A DNA stretch of 16,083 bases from an uncultured Bacteroidota bacterium (GTDB lineage Bacteria > Bacteroidota > Bacteroidia > Flavobacteriales > Flavobacteriaceae). The notes beneath the pieces were generated by a model. The model searched no databases. It was not told the DNA's origin and saw nothing but the letters and a program-made list of their open reading frames with translations. Both the position numbers and the translations under genes were made by a program. The stretch spans positions 1-16,083 of the forward strand of contig CAILTC010000379.1 of the NCBI GenBank assembly GCA_903837025.1, written 5' to 3'. Positions 14,535 to 16,083 of this stretch are shown piece by piece (within the stretch, counting starts at the first letter, position 1; each line of letters starts with the position of its first letter).

Positions 14535-15890
14535 ATGCAACTGTACAACACCTTAAGCGCAGAAGAGCGAGCCATCATGATTGATGATGCCGGAAAACAG
14601 CGACTCACACTGTCTTTCTATGCTTATGCGCAATTACAAAATCCAACTCAATTCAGAAATGAATTATTTCTAGCTTGGAATCCTCTCGACGTTTTAGGCC
14701 GAATTTATGTTGCCAATGAAGGAATCAACGCCCAATTATCCCTTCCTGCTGATCATTTTTACGCCTTTAAAGACACCATCGAAAAGTATGATTTCATGAA
14801 AGGAATTCGGCTGAATATCGCCGTAGAACATGACGATCATTCCTTTTTGAAACTCACCATAAAAGTCCGCGACAAGATTGTTGCCGACGGATTGGAAGAC
14901 GAAACTTTCGACGTAACCAATATTGGAATTCACCTGAAAGCTAAAGAATTCAATGATTTACTCGAAGATCCCAACACCATTGTGGTCGATATGCGCAATC
15001 ATTACGAATCAGAAATTGGGCATTTTACCAGCGCCATAAAACCCGATGTTGACACTTTTAGAGAATCATTACCCATTATCGAAGAACAACTTTCGGAACA
15101 CAAACAAGACAAAAAACTTTTGATGTATTGCACCGGTGGTATTCGATGCGAAAAAGCTAGCGCTTATTTTAAGCATAAAGGTTTCGAAAATGTCTACCAA
15201 CTCGAAGGCGGAATTATAGAATATACCCGCCAAGTAAAAGCCGAAGGTTTAGAAAGTAAATTCATTGGTAAAAATTTCGTTTTTGATCATCGCTTGGGCG
15301 AAAGAATCACAGACGATATTGTGTCGCAATGCCATCAATGCGGCGAACCTTGCGATGTACATACGAATTGCGTGAACGAAGGTTGTCACTTGCTTTTTAT
15401 TCAATGTGAAAAGTGTAAAACCGCAATGGAAAATTGTTGCTCGGCCGAATGTGTTTCGATAATTCACCTTCCAGAAGACGAACAAAAAGCCGTTCGACGT
15501 GGTGTAATAAACGGGAATAAGATCTTCAAAAAAGGGAAATCAGATGTTTTAACATTCAAAAACAATTCCGAAAGTCATAGTGTTTTCAATGCCAATGAGC
15601 CCAAGAAAGACATCATTAAAGAACCAAAAATCAAAAAATCATATGTTGGAAAAGCAATTCATTTCTTTCCAAAAGCATCGATTGGGCAATTTTTAATTGA
15701 AGAAAACGAAATAAAAATTGGTGATAAAATTCTAATTAAAGGTTCCACAACTGGAGAACAACAAATGGTAATTGACGAAATGTTTGTCGATGAAATTACT
15801 TCGGAAAAAGCAGTTTCAGGAGATCACATTACATTCAAATTGCCCTTTAGAATTCGGTTGTCCGATAAATTGTATAAAATTGTAAATTAG
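14535..15890 (+). CDS. trhO: TrhO, O2-dependent tRNA U34 hydroxylase (rhodanese family), with C-terminal extension
   Basis: A 451-residue homologue of E. coli TrhO (YceA/UPF0176), which hydroxylates uridine 34 of certain tRNAs to 5-hydroxyuridine using O2. The N-terminal domain (about residues 25-120) includes LGRIYVANEGINAQLSLP. The rhodanese domain (about 140-235) has active-site C199 in YCTGGIRCEKAS. A Cys-rich, probably zinc-binding segment (about 266-306) contains CHQCGEPC and later CxxC/CC pairs. These parts are standard. Unusually, about 100 further residues follow: a Lys-rich linker, then a beta-rich domain (about 367-451) with IGQFLIEENEIKIGDKILIKG and LSDKLYKIV. It resembles the C-terminal barrel of U32 peptidases/TrhP and translation-factor barrels. 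E. coli TrhO is about 350 residues. The gene has its own promoter and probably forms a single-gene unit. Confidence 0.92.
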   Translation: MQLYNTLSAEERAIMIDDAGKQRLTLSFYAYAQLQNPTQFRNELFLAWNPLDVLGRIYVANEGINAQLSLPADHFYAFKDTIEKYDFMKGIRLNIAVEHDDHSFLKLTIKVRDKIVADGLEDETFDVTNIGIHLKAKEFNDLLEDPNTIVVDMRNHYESEIGHFTSAIKPDVDTFRESLPIIEEQLSEHKQDKKLLMYCTGGIRCEKASAYFKHKGFENVYQLEGGIIEYTRQVKAEGLESKFIGKNFVFDHRLGERITDDIVSQCHQCGEPCDVHTNCVNEGCHLLFIQCEKCKTAMENCCSAECVSIIHLPEDEQKAVRRGVINGNKIFKKGKSDVLTFKNNSESHSVFNANEPKKDIIKEPKIKKSYVGKAIHFFPKASIGQFLIEENEIKIGDKILIKGSTTGEQQMVIDEMFVDEITSEKAVSGDHITFKLPFRIRLSDKLYKIVN

Positions 15891-15901
15891 TAGCAATTTT
15901 A
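15875..15901. repeat. AT-only inverted repeat across the trhO stop
   Basis: TAAAATTG (15875-15882) and CAATTTTA (15894-15901) form a perfect 8-bp stem with an 11-base loop containing the trhO stop codon. It could be a weak terminator or a transposon-end structure, but it has little GC and no T-run after the stem. Confidence 0.3.
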
Positions 15902-15913
15902 AAACCAATCCTT

Positions 15914-16083
15914 ATGCCGCACTCTTTCATAAATTATGGATTCATGCTATTTGGGCAACCAAAAATCGTCAGGAATTAATAGATTTTTCAATAGAGAAAA
16001 TAGTGTATCATTATATTCGAGAGGAATTAATAGAACTTGGATGTCCAGTTAGAATTATTAATGGAATGCCTGATCATGTTCAC
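15914..16083 (+). pseudogene. IS200-like Y1 transposase, frameshifted at the N-terminus and cut by the window end
   Basis: From the ATG at 15914 the frame reads MPHSF and then runs into a stop at 15977. Shifting frame at 15928 gives a continuous read, HKLWIHAIWATKNRQ through to NGMPDHVH at the window edge. That is the typical N-terminal half of an IS200-like (Y1_Tnp, COG1943/RAYT-type) transposase, including the HVH of the HUH metal motif. Family members usually start MxxSFHKLW or similar, so the two pieces join exactly if one base is restored near 15928. No ATG, GTG or TTG exists in the second frame upstream (stop at 15883). It lies 23 bases after trhO. The catalytic Tyr would be beyond the window. 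A sequencing error is the main alternative to a real lesion. Confidence 0.78.

Noticed and set aside
15875..15901. AT inverted repeat as the left end of an IS200 element
   Set aside because: IS200/IS605 ends usually have GC-containing subterminal hairpins; this stem is nearly all AT and could be chance. It is kept only as a low-confidence repeat.
15914..15940. Programmed frameshift in the transposase
   Set aside because: No clear slippery heptamer is present at the junction, and IS200-type transposases are normally single-frame, so a deletion or sequencing error is more likely.
1..16083. CRISPR array, tRNA/rRNA genes, prophage or defence system
   Set aside because: No regularly spaced repeats, tRNA-like cloverleaf sequence, rRNA sequence or recognisable defence or phage proteins were seen on either strand.

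Overview
The window looks like a chromosomal segment of a Flavobacterium-type member of the Bacteroidota. Four things point there: an AT-rich base composition; repeated TAnnTTTG promoter elements with no strong Shine-Dalgarno sequences; a large secreted protein with a type A type IX secretion (T9SS) sorting tail; and family choices typical of this group. No plasmid, phage, CRISPR or rRNA/tRNA signature is visible. One transposase remnant lies at the right edge.

Layout, left to right. (1) Positions 1-1561 (+): the end of a YeeZ-like SDR epimerase, then an EamA/DMT-type permease one base later, closed by a clear intrinsic terminator. (2) 1562-1865: intergenic, with a 20-bp-armed imperfect palindrome. 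(3) 1866-3929 (-): a secreted M13 (neprilysin/PepO) zinc metallopeptidase, divergent from the next block. (4) 4068-9893: a metal-homeostasis block. On the plus strand are a SCO1/SenC copper protein, FeoA, FeoB and a 40-residue FeoB-associated Cys-rich membrane protein. On the minus strand, converging on them, are an NRAMP Mn/Fe transporter fused to a universal stress (Usp) domain and, downstream of it, a DtxR/MntR-type metalloregulator. The two converging units overlap by 4 bp at their stop codons. (5) 10193-13798 (+): a 1201-residue secreted, modular T9SS cargo protein. (6) 13917-14327 (+): a BrxA/BrxB bacilliredoxin with a terminator. (7) 14374-14534: a structured, repeat-like intergenic stretch and a good promoter. 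(8) 14535-15890 (+): TrhO (tRNA U34 hydroxylase, rhodanese family) with an extra C-terminal beta-barrel-like domain. (9) 15914 to the window end (+): an IS200-type Y1 transposase broken by an apparent one-base deletion.

How the genes may work together. The Feo genes import ferrous iron, the NRAMP-Usp fusion imports Mn(II) and/or Fe(II), and the DtxR-type regulator between them is the obvious candidate to set both. A TTTAG-A-CTAAA palindrome upstream of the transporter promoter, and repeated CTAAA half-sites in the feoA leader, are candidate operators. SCO (copper delivery to cytochrome oxidase), bacilliredoxin (thiol repair) and TrhO (O2-dependent tRNA modification) fit an aerobic, redox-managing lifestyle, but nothing in the sequence shows they are co-regulated.

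I see no clearly unprecedented system. The most worthwhile leads are the TrhO C-terminal extension, the convergent Feo/Mnt arrangement with its candidate operators, and the two structured repeats together with the frameshifted Y1 transposase.
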